In this document: piece by piece, positions 34,771 through 48,377 of the stretch
How positions within the stretch are numbered: the stretch's first letter is position 1
How the letters are laid out: every line of letters begins with the position of its first letter
Assembly (NCBI GenBank): GCA_015499995.1
Contig: JADNRV010000004.1
Location: 806,001 to 870,000, forward strand
Length of the DNA: 64,000 nucleotides
Source of the DNA: Flammula alnicola
Taxonomy: Eukaryota; Basidiomycota; Agaricomycetes; Agaricales; Strophariaceae
Direction: 5' to 3'
Program-made: the position numbers and the translations under genes
The notes under the pieces: model-generated
Seen by the model: only the letters and a program-made list of their open reading frames with translations
Database searches by the model: none
What the model was told of the DNA's origin: nothing

Positions 34771-37180
34771 TCAAGGGTAGCAGTCGATGAAGGTGAAGCC
34801 AGAACGGTAGCGAGGCGGATGCAAGCTCCTGTCAGATATTGATCGCTGACCTTGGGGGCAGGGGAGAAAGAGAGACGCAATTGCCGCACGACTGGCCACT
34901 GGCGATAGGATAATCCTCGTCGCCGTCGTCACGCCTCGTGAAGATCGTAATCCCAAAAGCGCATTGTGAGCTACTGTAACCGGAGGTACTTATATGGATT
35001 TGACGCCGCAGATTGTTGTCTCATGACTGCCTCTCGCCTCCACATTCATTAAAAGAAGACAAGAGTTTGTATCACTCTGTCATCAGCGATATTTTTACCA
35101 AATCTTGACAGCAAATGCACTCACTCAAGCATCTGAGAGCCTGAGACAAGGTAAGCGAGAGATAAGTATTGACCCAAGTATAAAGATCTCCTGATTGTGT
35201 ACCTCATTTATGGCCGTGATCGTCGTGAGTTTTGACATCGATAACTCGGCCCGTCTCTGGGTAGTAACCATATCAAAATCATACCCAGATTAGAATCATT
35301 AGATACATGAGTTGATGAGCAGAAGTTGTGATTTATTCCAGTCCATCGGGACTCACAAACAGGGAAGCAACTTTGCAAAGCCACTCATCGTCGTTGCAGT
35401 GCGCCGAAGGATCCAAAAAGTTGGAGAGGAAGAAACGCGAGGAAACGTGAAGGAAGGTCAAATGTTTGCTTGGCAAAAATGAGGGGGCCGAAGACCTTGG
35501 ATCCAATCAAGTGTAAAGAAAAATGTCCTGAAAGGAACTATGTGGTATGTGCTAAAATTAACCGCGAATTTTTCCTCCATTCTCTCAATGTTGAACGTTG
35601 AAACGTTGACAACTTGGCCTCTTTGCAGCCTCAAATTGGCCTCAAAGTCTGTCAATCTTCGAGGTCTCCACATCTTTTCCAAGGGTCCAGAGTCCCAACA
35701 GGGCTCCCTTCTAATGCTATCGTGGAGGACCTGATACTGGCCGTAAGTTTCAAATGTTCACAAAGATTTTCTCGAAGTTCAAGCGTTCTAAATCTGCTTA
35801 AATAAATCTTAGTATGTAGGGAGATCTCCTTTGATCACCATCTGTTTTTTTCAGGATTTCGAAGTGGCGACTGCTGACTGGAACCCTCGAAAGAACATAT
35901 TTATATCGACAGCATCCAGAAAACATAAGTATCTTCACATCGTTGGAAAAACTAGGTGCGGGTCCTTAGCGACGGCTGCATCTTATCTTCGTCCATGTCA
36001 GTTCTTTTAGCAACCGTTTCTTGTAGGTGTATACCAGGTCTAACATCTGTGAGATCCTCACTTAGGGTACCATCTTCTGGCCGACGTGCATTCCTCCATG
36101 TCTTTGTCGCCCTTTGGATGGTACTCCTGTCATAGATCGACCAATAGATCGTAGGACGGGAAATTACACCCAGGATGCTTCGTCACGAAGCATAGGTCAT
36201 TACGGCGGCTCAAATTCGCAGAAACTGTCAGCCTAACGCGAGCGAATCCGCTCGTGCTGTTCCACTAATTTTATATCCATTCATGCGATGCTGTTGTCAC
36301 CATTTACTTCCTTTGTTTGTTATAGATATCCTGACGACTGTTCTCGTCCAGACGTACTATTGCTAGTCCCCGGAGACTGGTCGTTCAATCTAATCCGAAG
36401 GCCAAGTCCGCGCATTCCTTGTGGAACAATTCTCAACGGTCTGTTCTACCAAGCGGCGTTTCCTAAACGAGATATTGGAAAATCATATGCAGACGCCAGT
36501 ATTTGTTCTTTTCTTATGCGTGGCAATACTCAATGTCTACCCATACAGTAATAGCTCGATGCTTCGCTTGATCCATGTTGCTACTTCTCTCAATTTGTCG
36601 GGCCCCTCTAGACATAAGGTTGGACCATCTATTTAAAAGCCTGAGATTCATATTCGGCTCAGCCGCGGACATACTGTGATGGAGATGATTATGGCCAGTT
36701 GTGGATCCAACGCATGCCACTGAAGCAGATGAGAAATCCGACAACAGACGTACTTATAGACGAACTTCGAAGAAGTACGTCTGGATCCTGAGCACACATA
36801 TCCCAAATATGATGAGTTATCTTTTTTCCCTGCTTCGCCATGCTACGGGTCTCCTGAATAACGGCGGCCTTGTCGAAGTTGTTCGATACCGATGCGTGTC
36901 CTGGCATCACGCTTACGCTTACTTTTATTTACATGAACCGGGGGGGCGAAAACCAAAGTGGATTGAAAATGGTGGTTAGATCTCCCAAGGTTAACTGGAC
37001 AATCCCGACGAATTTCAGGTAAAGAACTCGCTTCTCACTTCCCTTTGCCGGAGGAGATGAGGCAGAGGATAAATATATCGACTCCAAAGAGGGATGCAGA
37101 TGCACTATACTAAATGTAAATACTTCAATGCCTTTGTGCCGCTGTATCTCCCCATCTGGAGGAATGCCACCTAGGTTCCT
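34771..37180. other. 2.4 kb without a supported gene
   Basis: Short open frames at 35458-35682 (-), 35540-35805 (+), 36288-36636 (+) and 36514-36910 (-) do not join into a gene, and none contains a motif I know. The fragments around 36370-36560 look coding in parts across two frames, which could be a decayed gene. The part just right of 34771 is the promoter of the membrane protein gene. Confidence 0.45.
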
Positions 37181-39620
37181 TCATACGGCATTGTCACCCT
37201 TCGGACTAACTGGCGAAATAGGATTTTCTTTGTCTTGAAAGGACCTGATGGAGGGTGCACGAGGATGGTCTGTGTCCGCACTGCGTAGTGCTGGAAGCGA
37301 CGGCTTATCGTCTTTCAACACTGAAACTCCTAGGCTGGTGTAAAGCCTACTGGCGGTGTCTGCATTGCCAATGCTATCCACGGATTGCTGTCGCTCGGGA
37401 GTCTCAAGACTTCTAGTCGTGCGCGCCATCTGCCAGTCGTCGTCTTGCGCATCGGGTTGCGTGAGGAAACCCCAATATTGTATATGTCCGTCGGAAAAGT
37501 TGCCTATATCCAGCCTTCTTTCTAGGACAACATTGTCAATCCCAATATGTTGCTGGTATCTGCGTAAAAGAGGCAGAGTTTCCGTTGCTGCATATCTGAG
37601 ACCGCCTTGGAATTTTAATTCGAAAACACTTTTGACGTAGATCGAAGCAATATAAAACAACAGATCCGGCCTCTTTTCCCTTCCACCGAGGAAATATTCG
37701 TTGATGTTTACGGTTATAAACTCAAGGGTTTGGACGGCGGCATCTTCGGATTGGTTTTCCACCGCAAGCGCCATGAGGATTTGAAGGTACCAATGAGCAT
37801 GAAAACTCTCCATGATATCATTGTCTTCCAAGCACTGGTCGGCAGCAAAATTGAATATTGACTCGAGGATAAGGGTATACGGTTCCGAAAAAGCTTCGAA
37901 GGGACAGGAAATCAGTATGGATATATTTGAGAGAGATGTATTAATGCTTACCTTTGATATCTGCCTTCTCCGGGTCGAGATACATAGGATCAATATGGAA
38001 CAATGGAGCTTTCGCCTTAGTGACAAAAGTCCGACCGCGTAGAATTCTTTTCTGGAAACATCGAATATCGCTGGATCAAGTTTATGAGGCCCGCTAGCAT
38101 AGCAATATACCATCAACCGCGTATATAATTCTGCAACATGCCTTTTGATTTCAGCGGACTGCCACGAATATCCATAAGTGCTGAAAAATAGCAAGAGATT
38201 TTCATCGTGCAATATCTTTATGTTTGGCTGCGCAAGGAGATGCGAGAAGGCGCGAACACGGTCAAAGAGAGAAACTTCATAGCCGAGAAGCGCCTGGAGA
38301 TATTGGTTTTGGTGGAAAATCCAGGCCACATTTTCAGGGGAGTTGGGCACAGTAAGGATCGTGTTTTGGTCGACAATGCTTGAAGTAAGCTCTTCGACAC
38401 AACGGTACAGAGTAAACTGGGCATTTGCAAGCCGAGTTTCATGTCTAACCTTTCGAAGTCCGTGTGTCAAATCGTATAATGGGCCAAACGAGAAAACGTC
38501 AAATGGTACTGGTGTATCCTCAGTCGGTTTGTTGGGTTGACGATAAAGCCTGACGGAGTAGCGATCTCGAATGTCCAACCAAGCCTTGTCGAATAAAAGC
38601 CAGGTATTGAGATGCCAGATTTTATAATCGAAATGACGGGAATGGTACAGGTATTGACGAAAGCGAGGGCCGGATTTCGAATTCTTGATGTTTTGAAATA
38701 TAATCAATGGAAGCCTGACGATTAGGAAATGGAATCCTATAAAGAGGGCAGCGCATGCTCGAAATGTAGTTCCGGTTAATGAAGCGAGACGACGGAACAA
38801 TCGTGATTGAGGGGACTTGTAAGGGCATTGTGCAGGAACGCTGTCACGTAGAGGAAGAGAGAGAGAAAACGCCTGGAGTGTCGGGAGTGAGGTAGTAGCA
38901 ATGAGGAAGATGATTGGAACTGCTATCACGACGATGACGGGAATTGCTACCCTGTGTCCGAGTGCCAGTAAGAAGTCGACCAGTCCCACTAAGAAAAGGG
39001 CAAGGGCTGCTTGTAGGAGGAGAGGCAATAGAGAAAATATTTCTGGGATATACCATTTCTCAAGCCCTTCAGAGCGCATATGAAAGAGAGCAAACTGTTC
39101 TTTGGGGTCGATCTGGACAGGATATCGCAGGTGTTCCCTTAGCCACTGCAGGGAGACTATACCGACGAGAACGGTGGTAAGGCTGAGTACGAGGCTGATG
39201 AACCACAATGCATTCACTCGAAATGTAGATGGCGGAGTTGGAGAAAGAGGAATCTGAAGGGGACTTGTAGCGAGAGCGCGCGCTGAGGTGTTATTGAGGC
39301 CGTTGTCCAGATGCGCTACTATCTGAGATAGCAAGAATATGACGGAATCGTTTGGGTCTGGCCGAAGTCCTTTGTATGATTGGGTTACAAAAGCTGTGAC
39401 AACAGCGGAAAAGAGACCAGCCTTCATCAAAGTGTTTAAGCACTGACAGGTCAAGTCAAACGAGCAGTGGACCCACGAAAATGAGTAAATTCTCAACCTC
39501 GTCCTTCCACGAATCACATTGATCCCTATCCCTCTTCAAGAGAGATTGAAGTAATTTCTCCCAAGGATTCCCATCTTCTTTCGGTATAGGATACTTGTAT
39601 GGCTCACCGCACTTCCACAT
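37181..39620 (-). CDS. DUF6535-domain multi-pass membrane protein
   Basis: The start ATG at 39618-39620 opens exon 1 (MWKCGEPYKYPIPKEDGNPW), which joins at LLIF/AGLFSAVVTAF across an intron of about 54 bp ending near 39422. The N-terminal third is the DUF6535 region: KAGLFSAVVTAFVTQSYK, then SLVLSLTTVLVGIVSLQWLR, QFALFHMRSEGLEKW and two further hydrophobic helices. The remaining ~550 residues are mainly soluble and helical with no known domain. DUF6535 is widespread in agaricomycetes, often in multigene families; function unknown. A further in-frame intron is possible at about 37904-37960 (GTAAGC donor). The long, largely unbroken frame and low charge bias support a real gene. Confidence 0.8.
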
Positions 39621-40603
39621 GACAGAAAGGCACCCAAATCTGCCAACACCACAGCAATTAATCTTCGAAAATCGGATATTGAGTGAAGTAGAGCCACTTG
39701 CCTTGTATTTGATATCAACCCAGGTTCTTAGGTTTGCTTCCAACGCAAGCAAGTCTACCTAGGCCTACGTTACTTACTTATACGCCTTGCGAGATATCCG
39801 TGATTATTGCCAGGTGAGAATAGTTGGTCCCAAAGACTAAGATAATACAGCCCTATAGGAGAGGCGAAGGTTTGGCGCGATCAGGGTGTGATGTACACTG
39901 CCTGAGACTGAGGTTGCGAACAGGGGAGTACTGTACTGCCTGCTGTTCTCGACGTTCAGCGTGCTTGTCGGAGTTTGGATCCTATCCCCGGCCCGAAGTC
40001 CGGACAGAGGGAAACACTACCCATGGGCCAACGTTGGGCCAACGCCCGAGAAAATGCTTACTCTAATACTCTCATTTTCTACGAGTTAGGTCCTCGACTT
40101 CCCCTCCATCCGAGTCATGCATCAAGCGTTGAACACCAACAATTTGAGAACTGCTCCGCCAGCCTGCCGAATGAACAAGTTTGCAGAGGCTGTCTCCGCA
40201 TTTTGAAAACTGAAAGAAATTAGGCCTTTTCTACGTCGGAAGGGAGGGAAACTGGCATCCAGGCGATGACGTTAACTGCATATATATATCTCGTTCTTTT
40301 TTACTTGCCAACGAAACCAACCTGCTAGCTCTATGCCCAATATCAGCAAGCGCCATGCAATCGATTTCAATAGTTGTCAGCTACTGGATTATCAAATTTG
40401 GGATTGCCACCATCACGCCTGAGGCCAACCGCAGCCCCAGTGTAAATCTGGTTGCATAGAGCTCAGCAAGAGTGCCAAATATGTTCTTGCCGATGTCAAT
40501 TATGAAAGATTTGAGGTGACGACTCAAGGTTCGCCACCCATCTAAGAATGAGATAAAATATGTCTATTTGATGCTTAATACGGCGAACGACTAGCGGCTA
40601 GGT
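39621..40603. other. Intergenic region left of ATP synthase subunit 4
   Basis: About 980 bp with the DUF6535 promoter and the 3' region of the ATP4 gene. Frames at 39824-40066 and 39975-40223 (+) have no recognisable content. Nothing else seen. Confidence 0.5.
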
Positions 40604-41646
40604 TTAGATGGCCTTGCTCTTGACGAGTTCTGCATTTGGAAAAAAAAGTAAACACGAGTTCTACGCGTTATCGAAAAGCCACAAGATAAAACACGTACGC
40701 TCGACCTCAGCAACAGCGCTAGCCAGAATATCCTTTTGGGTCTTCTCGTCCTTGAGGGAAGCAACGACCTTCTCGATGACGGTCTTTGTGAGGTCGGCCT
40801 GCTCGCTCTCCTTCACCTGCTGTTCGTAACGCACCCAGCTGTCAAGGACAGTCTTGAGCTCAGAGGCGACGGTGACCTTTTGGAGCTGAACGAAGTTCTC
40901 AGATTCGAGCTTGGCGGTTTCCTGCAAAAGAGATCATCACGATGAATGGGACGAGTGATAATCAATATAGTATAGATTTCGCACCTTCGAGAGAGCGAAT
41001 AGGCCTTGGGTGATGGAGACAACATCCTTCATTTGGGCAACAGAGTCGATGCGCTCTTGCACCGCGCCGGTATGTTCAGCACGAGCATCATTGAGGATCT
41101 TCTTGATGCGCTGGATGTGGCCTTCCGCCCATTGAGAGTAGGGCTCGCGCAAGACCTTAAACCCACATAAATAACCTTAAAATTCTGGCGAAAACAAACA
41201 TGTAAACACGCTACGGAAGACGCACCTTGCCAATATATGTGAAAACAATGATCGAAGCCACCAGGACAATCGTCTCCTCGTTCACCACGTAGAGCTCCTG
41301 GGAGATGGCGGCAGCGGCGGCTCCTACACCAAGCAAGGCGGTGCCGGTCTTCGTGACGAGACTGGGGGATGAAGGCAGCTTCTCAATGATCTCTGAGGCG
41401 CGTTCGGCGGGGGGTGGGGGGTTCGTGGCCATCGTCCGACTTCATTGTTCACAAAACACAAGACAGAAATCAGTTGGTAGTCGGATGGGTTGGACACGAA
41501 AACTGTTCTTACGCGTTGAAGCTCTGAGGTAGAGCAGCGAATGCTCGGGGTCGAACTGTGGATTGTTTAATGAGCGAAACGAAAAGAACAGGTTTAAGGT
41601 AATTACCAGCTGCTCGCAGAGAGCTGATAGCAATTCTGGAGGCCAT
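40604..41646 (-). CDS. ATP4: Mitochondrial F1Fo ATP synthase subunit 4 (b)
   Basis: Peripheral stalk subunit of the inner-membrane ATP synthase. The start ATG at 41644-41646 opens a presequence split over short exons (MASRIAISSLRAA, VRPRAFAALPQSFNA), joined to RTMATNPPPPAERASEIIEKLP. Then come a hydrophobic region ALLGVGAAAAAISQELYVVNEETIVLVASIIVF (two short membrane segments in the family) and a long charged helix (EPYSQWAEGHIQRIKKIL onward) that reaches up the stalk. The last exon encodes QLVKSKAI and the stop. Introns are about 50-75 bp. Length and order agree with fungal ATP4. Symbol by family. Confidence 0.92.
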
Positions 41647-42399
41647 CGTGTACTGAGTTTTGCAGAGTCGGAAGAGGAGGACAGCCAGCTGGTTGGAAGG
41701 AAATATGCGTGGGAATTTCAGCCCGATTTTTCACGATGCTGGCCCAAGGTTAGGGTTCCTTTGGGCTTCGCTCAACTCTCGTTTTCGTTGACATTTGAGA
41801 GGATCTACGACTTGAAAGCCCTACCCACTACCAGACATCTATAGTAATTGACCGCTACTTTGGAAATCCTTGAAATTTTTGCTGACATTTTTGGAACTAC
41901 AACCGCGGTTCAGAGGAACGTGAGCGGTGATCTCGTGCATTCAGAACCGATCCACTAGCTAGCAGTTGTTGTCTTCATAAATTCATTCTCAGCGGAATTC
42001 TAACAGCGTTCACATGTTAAGGAAGTTAGGGTAAATAATATCTTGTGTGGCAAAGAACGCCCGGCATACTTAAAGGCTCTCCATCTGGGAAAAGAGAATA
42101 GAAGTCCTCGCGTCCTGGATCAATCGAGGGCAAAGTTAACAGAGAGCAACGGCTTTACTTCCAGACTTCAGATAAACCCTTCAAACATCGATGCTGCCAT
42201 ATATCGTGTATTTCTCGGTCTGATAAATATTAATGTCGAGTCCGTTTCGAAAGATTTACGCTATCTTCGTGCTCGTGTGTGGTTGAGCCAGCGACATCGC
42301 TATAAACTTTGACGACAGTTGTAAGCATTAATTTGGGCAGTAAAAATAAAGGATGACGCACCTTCTATCTGTCACTCTGAATTTGTTGTAATAGGCGAT
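41647..42399. other. ATP4 promoter and start of a gene-poor region
   Basis: No supported feature beyond the likely promoter adjoining the ATP4 start. A plus-strand frame at 41563-41844 overlaps the ATP4 leader exon and is not believed. Confidence 0.5.
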
Positions 42400-42589
42400 T
42401 TTTCTCATTTAGCTAGGTACGTCCATGGAGACATGGACCCCGACTGTGAGTTTATTTGAAGATGTAAAACGTTGCAAGAACAAACAGGTCATCGTCGTTT
42501 CGCATTGAAATCTTCATAATCGAGAAGGATTACGTCGATATAGATCGTGAGTTTTATGCGGAGGAGGGAGTGGTAATTCGGTCCAGGTA

Positions 42590-43370
42590 AGAGTGCGTCC
42601 AGTGATTCCGACGGGGGAAAATCATGTGGGTATGTACGATCAGTATGGAGGCTTGTCACTCGTGCACAAGTTGATGCCTCAATTGCTTGACAGGAAGGTG
42701 CATAGGTCGAAGCATTATTGTTGGAGGAAACCGAATGTCAACGTCTTTCAGATGTGTGCCACAGAGGAGAGAGACGGGAAGAAATTTGACGTTCCGAATA
42801 TGCAAGGCAATCAGGCACGGCATAAGGATACGGGACTGGAAGGCCGTTCGAAATTTGGGGGTAAAACTAGCCAGTCGATGGCTCGGTGACGGGATGGTAA
42901 ACTTCGGAAGCCCACACGAGTAATCAGTTCGAGTTTGCGGATGCGCGCGCAGCACGGACAATAAACTTTCATCACCCAGGAATTCGATAACATCGGTGGG
43001 ATCGACATTTGTCACGGGGTAATGAGGACCTACGGTTTTGAAAAGGATAGTCAAAGACTTGATATATGGACCATCGCAAATCTAAAGGTGGACTAACGAG
43101 TTCTTGAAGTGTTGAAATACGATCGGTTCTGCTGTCTGCGTTTGATAGTTCAACGTCCCGATATAACTGTCTGAGAGAACAATGGCGGAAATCACGCGAT
43201 ACGAATAGGATAAGTCTGAAGAAGGTTCTCGAGTCCGAGTCGATGTTGTGGAGTCCAAGGCGTCAACAATGTCTGCAAGAACTTCCAAAGTTGGGGTTCG
43301 ATTTCCTGTGGGCATGGTTATGGCGTCTGGTAGCGATAGAGCTGTGAATGGGTTGTATACCAAGCTCAGA
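42590..43370 (-). pseudogene. F-box/leucine-rich-like gene relic
   Basis: Two minus-strand open stretches (43082-43363 and 42656-43054) contain pieces that look like agaricomycete F-box proteins: TPTLEVLADIVDALDSTT (F-box start, family LPxEVLxxIV), VFQHFKNSLVHL, and ALHIRNVKFLPVSLLCGTHLKDVDIRF (typical first leucine-rich part). A normal F-box protein runs to several hundred residues, whereas here the frame is broken after about 130 residues and I cannot reach a C-terminus. It may be a pseudogene or a diverged gene with introns I did not resolve. Confidence 0.45.
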
Positions 43371-46300
43371 AAAGTATGTAAACGAGCGTCGGAAACAATG
43401 GAGGATGAAATGTAGCCTCGGAATCGTATGTCTATCGATTATCCCTAATCCCGGACAAAGCCGGCGCGCATTGCGGTTGGGTATGTATTACGTAATGGGC
43501 GCCTCTTTCTTGATCCAATCTCCAACTGGCATTCCATCGTAGTCAAATCTTAGTGCATATTAATATTAACTTCAAACACCATTCTAGTCACATGAAAAAG
43601 CATTGTATTAGAATTAAGTTACTCGGCCTGCAGATACAAGCTAACAAAGAGTTTTTATACAGTAGTTCTATAGCGGTATGGTACCTTAGTACTTACGGGC
43701 TTTATCGCTCTGACGGGAGGTAGATCCGATCGCGCTTCAAGTTTTCCATAGTTCCCGGAGGAGAGACTGGGGACCCGTTTCCCTTCAAGCCTCTCACGCT
43801 GTCGAATCAGACGTACAAGAGCAACGTGTTATGTACTGGCATTTGCCGTAGATGTCATACCCTTCTACTTAATTCTTTACTGTTGACTGGTGACTTGTTA
43901 CAGAATGAGGAAGATACGCTATCTGACGAAGTATTTGGCACATTCTTGAAAACCAGAGACCGGTTTACCCTTGGGGCGGAAGCTGTCGCTGACATTGAGC
44001 CTTATGCATCTATTGTGATAAAATTGGGGCCAACTTGAATTCAAAGTAAAGTCTTCTTAATTTCTCTAATTATAACAAAGCGAATTCAATACAAAGTTAT
44101 GCATGCGAATAGAAGAACGAACGGCGAGGACCGATTCTCCTGTCCAAAGAAGCTAGAGTCATTGACCCTTTCCCGTCATGGTTATTTGTTTTGCCTTTCG
44201 TAAACGTGTATCTCGTGATGCTACACTTACAATGAACCGCTTAGCTGAGGGAACCTGCTGACTTACGGATCCCTAATGCAAGTAGCAGTGCTTCTCATCG
44301 CATATCTTCATATATACTATGCAGAGAAGATCGCGGTAGTAGTCTCTAAATAGACAATATAAATTTCAAATTCAAGTGCATCCACGACTGACCAATTAGA
44401 CGAATGTTGTTGTCCGTTGTTGACCAAATGGCAAGTTTTGTGGTCATCTCGCGCACCAGTCAGGACGAGTTTGCCAGATTGGACTTGGTCTGCTTGAAGT
44501 TTATTCGTAGGCGCCACACCAGCACCTTGCAAACTCTTGTACCATGCGCGACGGTAAGCAGTCTGCCCAGAGCGGTAAGCCCATTGCATCGTATGCTGTC
44601 TATTATGCTTCTATGTTCAGAGAGGGACAGAGATGCGCAGCTGAAGGACTATGTAGCGAATGTCGTCCGACCCGACATCAGCATCAGGACTCGATCATGA
44701 TCCGTGAGCTTTGGTGTCCTGTTTGGGGACATGTCATCGTTTATGTGGGAGATTCCGTGACCGATGGGCAGGGAGCTTGAGTTGGAGTATGCCACTTGGA
44801 AAGCTATTAAACCAGTTCAAATAATGTTCACTGGACAGAGTGGAGCTGTAGTAATGATATCCTTGCCATCATCATGATGCGGCGTTGGCGGCGCAAGTAT
44901 TATTCACGAAACAATGCCGCGGGGGCCTTCGGCGATACATAAATTTGTTGCTTTCAATTTATACATAGGCAATTCCTGATAGCTAAATTTTATCACAATA
45001 TTTGGTGAAGTGACATACGAAAGGACATTGCCCCGAAAATATTATTCGTCGAGACAAGGCGAGGATTTGCGGCATGTCTCGGCATCCGCTCTGTTCCAAA
45101 AAGGAAGTGCGCCACACTCGACTCCAAGCACTTGACTCTCGCATTAAGACCACACCTTCCACCAATCATGAATGTGAAAGATTTACGTTCTCGGCAGCTT
45201 CGGGTTCATTCGAACCTGAATACACATGTACTTACTTATTCGTAGTATTCCACGTCTTCGCGTTCGGTGCATGAGTACTTCCAGTAGAGCTCCTGTGAAA
45301 CTCACATGCTCACATTCACGTAGGCTTCAATGACTCGAACTTGAGTACTGAGTTTTAAGTTCAAGTTGAATCTCTTTGACGTGGGACATGGGATCAGCAT
45401 TGAAAATGCGGGTATGCCCATACTCGGACAATCTTTGAGCTAGAATGACACCTATGGTAAATCATTGAAACTCATTTATCTTGTCCCAGACCATATGTTA
45501 CATGGAATATCGCTCTCCCAACTGTCTAGCATTTCTCAGTTGAAATATCTTTACTATATGTATGTAGTCCACCAACGGACTCAAACGATTATGCGGTGGC
45601 ACGGCGGGTTCTTCATTAAATCACCGTCTTGTTGATCCTCTCTTCTATGAATAGCCAGCTGGGTTTAGGAGTTGCATGTAAGTTCAACCTCTGGCGTTGC
45701 TTCTATTTCATTCTTTTTGAAAATCCAAAGGAGACTCGGGCCGAGCGTGCACAAGCAAATCACTCGGGTTTGCCCCAGCCTTCGCAAGCAGAATCGAAGG
45801 GCTTCTGAGACTGCACATATGAGTGCTTCAACTTTTCACCGTTAATAGTTTTATAATCTTACAAGACGTCATCGAGGGATTATCGAGCGCCAAACCCGCA
45901 GCACCTCAAAAAGGCTGCGAGTAGCAATATTTTGTGTGTGATTACTTTATACTCGTGGTACGGTGATGCCCATATTTTAGCCATACCGTCGTATTTGTTC
46001 TTCATAGGCCTCGAAGAAGAAGACATCGTTTCTTCTCATCGTGCTCCACAGATCCGGAGGCTGCAAAGAATCATCTCCGTCTTCCAGAGCTCAGAAATGT
46101 TGAATTGCAGTGTCCCGGTACAGAATAGATTACGAAAAGAGTAAACATGTTATGTACATCGCAGGTTACTCGAGGCATTTAAATCCGGGTGGGCGCTCTC
46201 TGTCGCTAATTTTAGGCCCTTTGACAAACTTTCTGTCGAATATACCGCAGGCGGCGCTGCCACTCGTTGTTCGAAACGAGCCAGGAATCTATTAATATTT

Positions 46301-47599
46301 CAGCCCGAACCAATCGTGTTGTTTCCGGGGACTGTGGCGCGTATTCACCTATTGCCTCCTGTTGCACAAACTCGGGCAACTAGGGCGAGAAGTGGATGGA
46401 TTTAAAGCCTCCACGTTGGGCCGGATTTCTACCGCCTCGGACGCGGGGACGGCGATAATGTAGTTGGATGAGATAGTGGTATTATTATGCAACCCGCCAA
46501 GGTAAATCGTATCCACGACCCACGAGCGTCGGTACATCGGTGATAATATGTCAGTAAAGCCGAATTTGTTGAATCTCGCCACTGACGCTAATGGACGTAC
46601 TGGTTGTTAAATGGCTCAGACGGCCCCGATAGTTCATGACGTGGTCACGGTGTGAGTCCATTGATGTGGTAGGTATGCGGGAGACGCCGAGCCCGTCTCA
46701 ACGGACTGCGGTTGAGGCCTGAGGTGTTGACCCAGAAACGCTGTAGCGTAAACCTATGCCATAACCCACAGCGACGGTTACTAGCAGTCATCGATATCGC
46801 TACTCGAATCATCACGACCACCCAGAGTCATATCATAAAGTCATATCCCTGTTGTGTTTGCTGTATTGCAGCAAAGTGCATATTTATTATTCAACGCAAG
46901 ACTTACAGCGTAAGGGCACGATGCTACGACGCACAACAAACTGTGTTATTTATGAAATTGACCCTGTTTCCGGGTGGGGACGAGCGTCTAAAAATAAGAA
47001 GAAGTCTCGGAACTCGGAGGTCGAGTGAGCTGCTGGCGCCTGTCCGTACCCGCTGTACGACTTCATGCAATACATAAGCAATTCAACAACGGAGAGATGA
47101 GGGCATTTGGCGCCAGAAGAATCGCACTGGCGGCCTCTGGAGACAGTGCGAATATGTAGTCTTGTGATGCAGGTGTACAGTATTTCCGAGCGCTTCCCAG
47201 CCCGTCGGAGAATAGAGAATAGAGACCCTGAGCACCTCCAACCGTGGCATCGGCTTGCGACGGTTCCGGAGCTCGAGGGCTTGACAGTTGACTGTGATAT
47301 TCTTCCGGTCATACTTACATATTCTGCTTCCTCATTGAAATTTGTCAATTTCTTCAAAATCAGCGCGGAATGGAGTACTTCCGTGGGGTTACGGCCCAAC
47401 CAAATTCTTCTCGTCCATGCCGGCATGGATTCGCGACTGATCCATGCGCAGTGCGCACGATGCTCGTTCATCACGAATTCGGGAGATGTCGACATAGGGG
47501 CTATTCCGATGTCGGCATTTGCATGATATGATGTTCCTTGATGTTAAAGAACATCAATAACGTTCAACTTAGCTCCAATGGGCAGGTAAAATTAGACAT
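43371..47599. other. 4.2 kb gene-poor region
   Basis: Scattered short frames on both strands (for example 44404-44780 + and 46950-47526 both strands) show no family motif. The 44544-44780 frame contains SYAVYYASMF, weakly like the first strand of RNase H, but has no acidic residues in the right places. Stretches are AT-rich and probably old degraded sequence. No tRNA or clear repeat seen. Confidence 0.45.
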
Positions 47600-48377
47600 A
47601 AGTACATACTGTACATGTCATTTACAGTCGCCTTGCCCGGGAATTTGGACTCGGGGTTGGTGTAGCTTGCGATTGAAATGGAGTGCTATGTAAGTAGTTC
47701 GATTCAGAGGCGGCCTGGAGGTTCTATGCGTAGACATACTTAAGGATCAACGTTGAAGCTCACCTCTACGGCGTCCCATCGGCCTCCTATTTCTGCAGTG
47801 TCAACTTGAACCTTCCAACTTTGAGAGAGCCACATGCAAAAAATAAAGGTGAAAGACGAGCTTGATTCTGAAATTCACTTGTCTATGTATATCTCGGGTA
47901 TGGGCGAACGTGATACGAAGCGTTCATGCGGGATTAAGAATCAGTGAAAAATTAGGTGAGCTGGCTGCCGCCGGTGGGTGTCAGGACTATAAGTTCGTGC
48001 GAGAGGAGCACATGTTTGATCGGTGAATAGACGCTATTATTGATGAACCAGACCGTACGTAAGCTCACCTCAAGCCAATCCGACGACTCGAGAGGTGTAA
48101 ATTTTTATCTGTCGGAAGTATGGTATTTGAAATCAAAAAAAGCTTACGCACTACGGCGAGACCAATATTGATAAGTCGAGCCCACGATAGTGCTGCCATT
48201 AAAGGTGATCTTGAACATATGCTTTATCCAAGCATGTAAGTCGGAACTGAAGATGCATGTGGATAATTACAGTGTGGATTCAAATAAATACTTACTCGAG
48301 TCTTCAGAAGTCAGAGTGCTCTCAGTTCCAACTGCGGATTGCGCATTATAGGAGCGAATGACTTGAACATGAGGCAT
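47600..48377 (-). CDS. Candidate multi-exon gene of unknown function (tentative)
   Basis: Five short open pieces on the minus strand are bordered by splice-like GT and AG and have protein-like content: MPHVQVIRSYNAQSAVGTES (from the ATG at 48377), HMFKITFNGSTIVGSTYQYW (about 48166-48240), a short exon near 48068-48103, WKVQVDTAEIGGRWDAVE (about 47772-47825) and HSISIASYTNPESKFPGKAT (about 47620-47690). The last two join well, as sheet-rich sequence. The phase between the first two pieces does not close with the sites I can see, so the gene model is incomplete or the gene is broken. I recognise no family. Confidence 0.35.

Noticed and set aside
44544..44780. RNase H-like fragment (SYAVYY)
   Set aside because: Only one weak strand-like match. 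The acidic catalytic residues are not in place, so it is not evidence for a retroelement.
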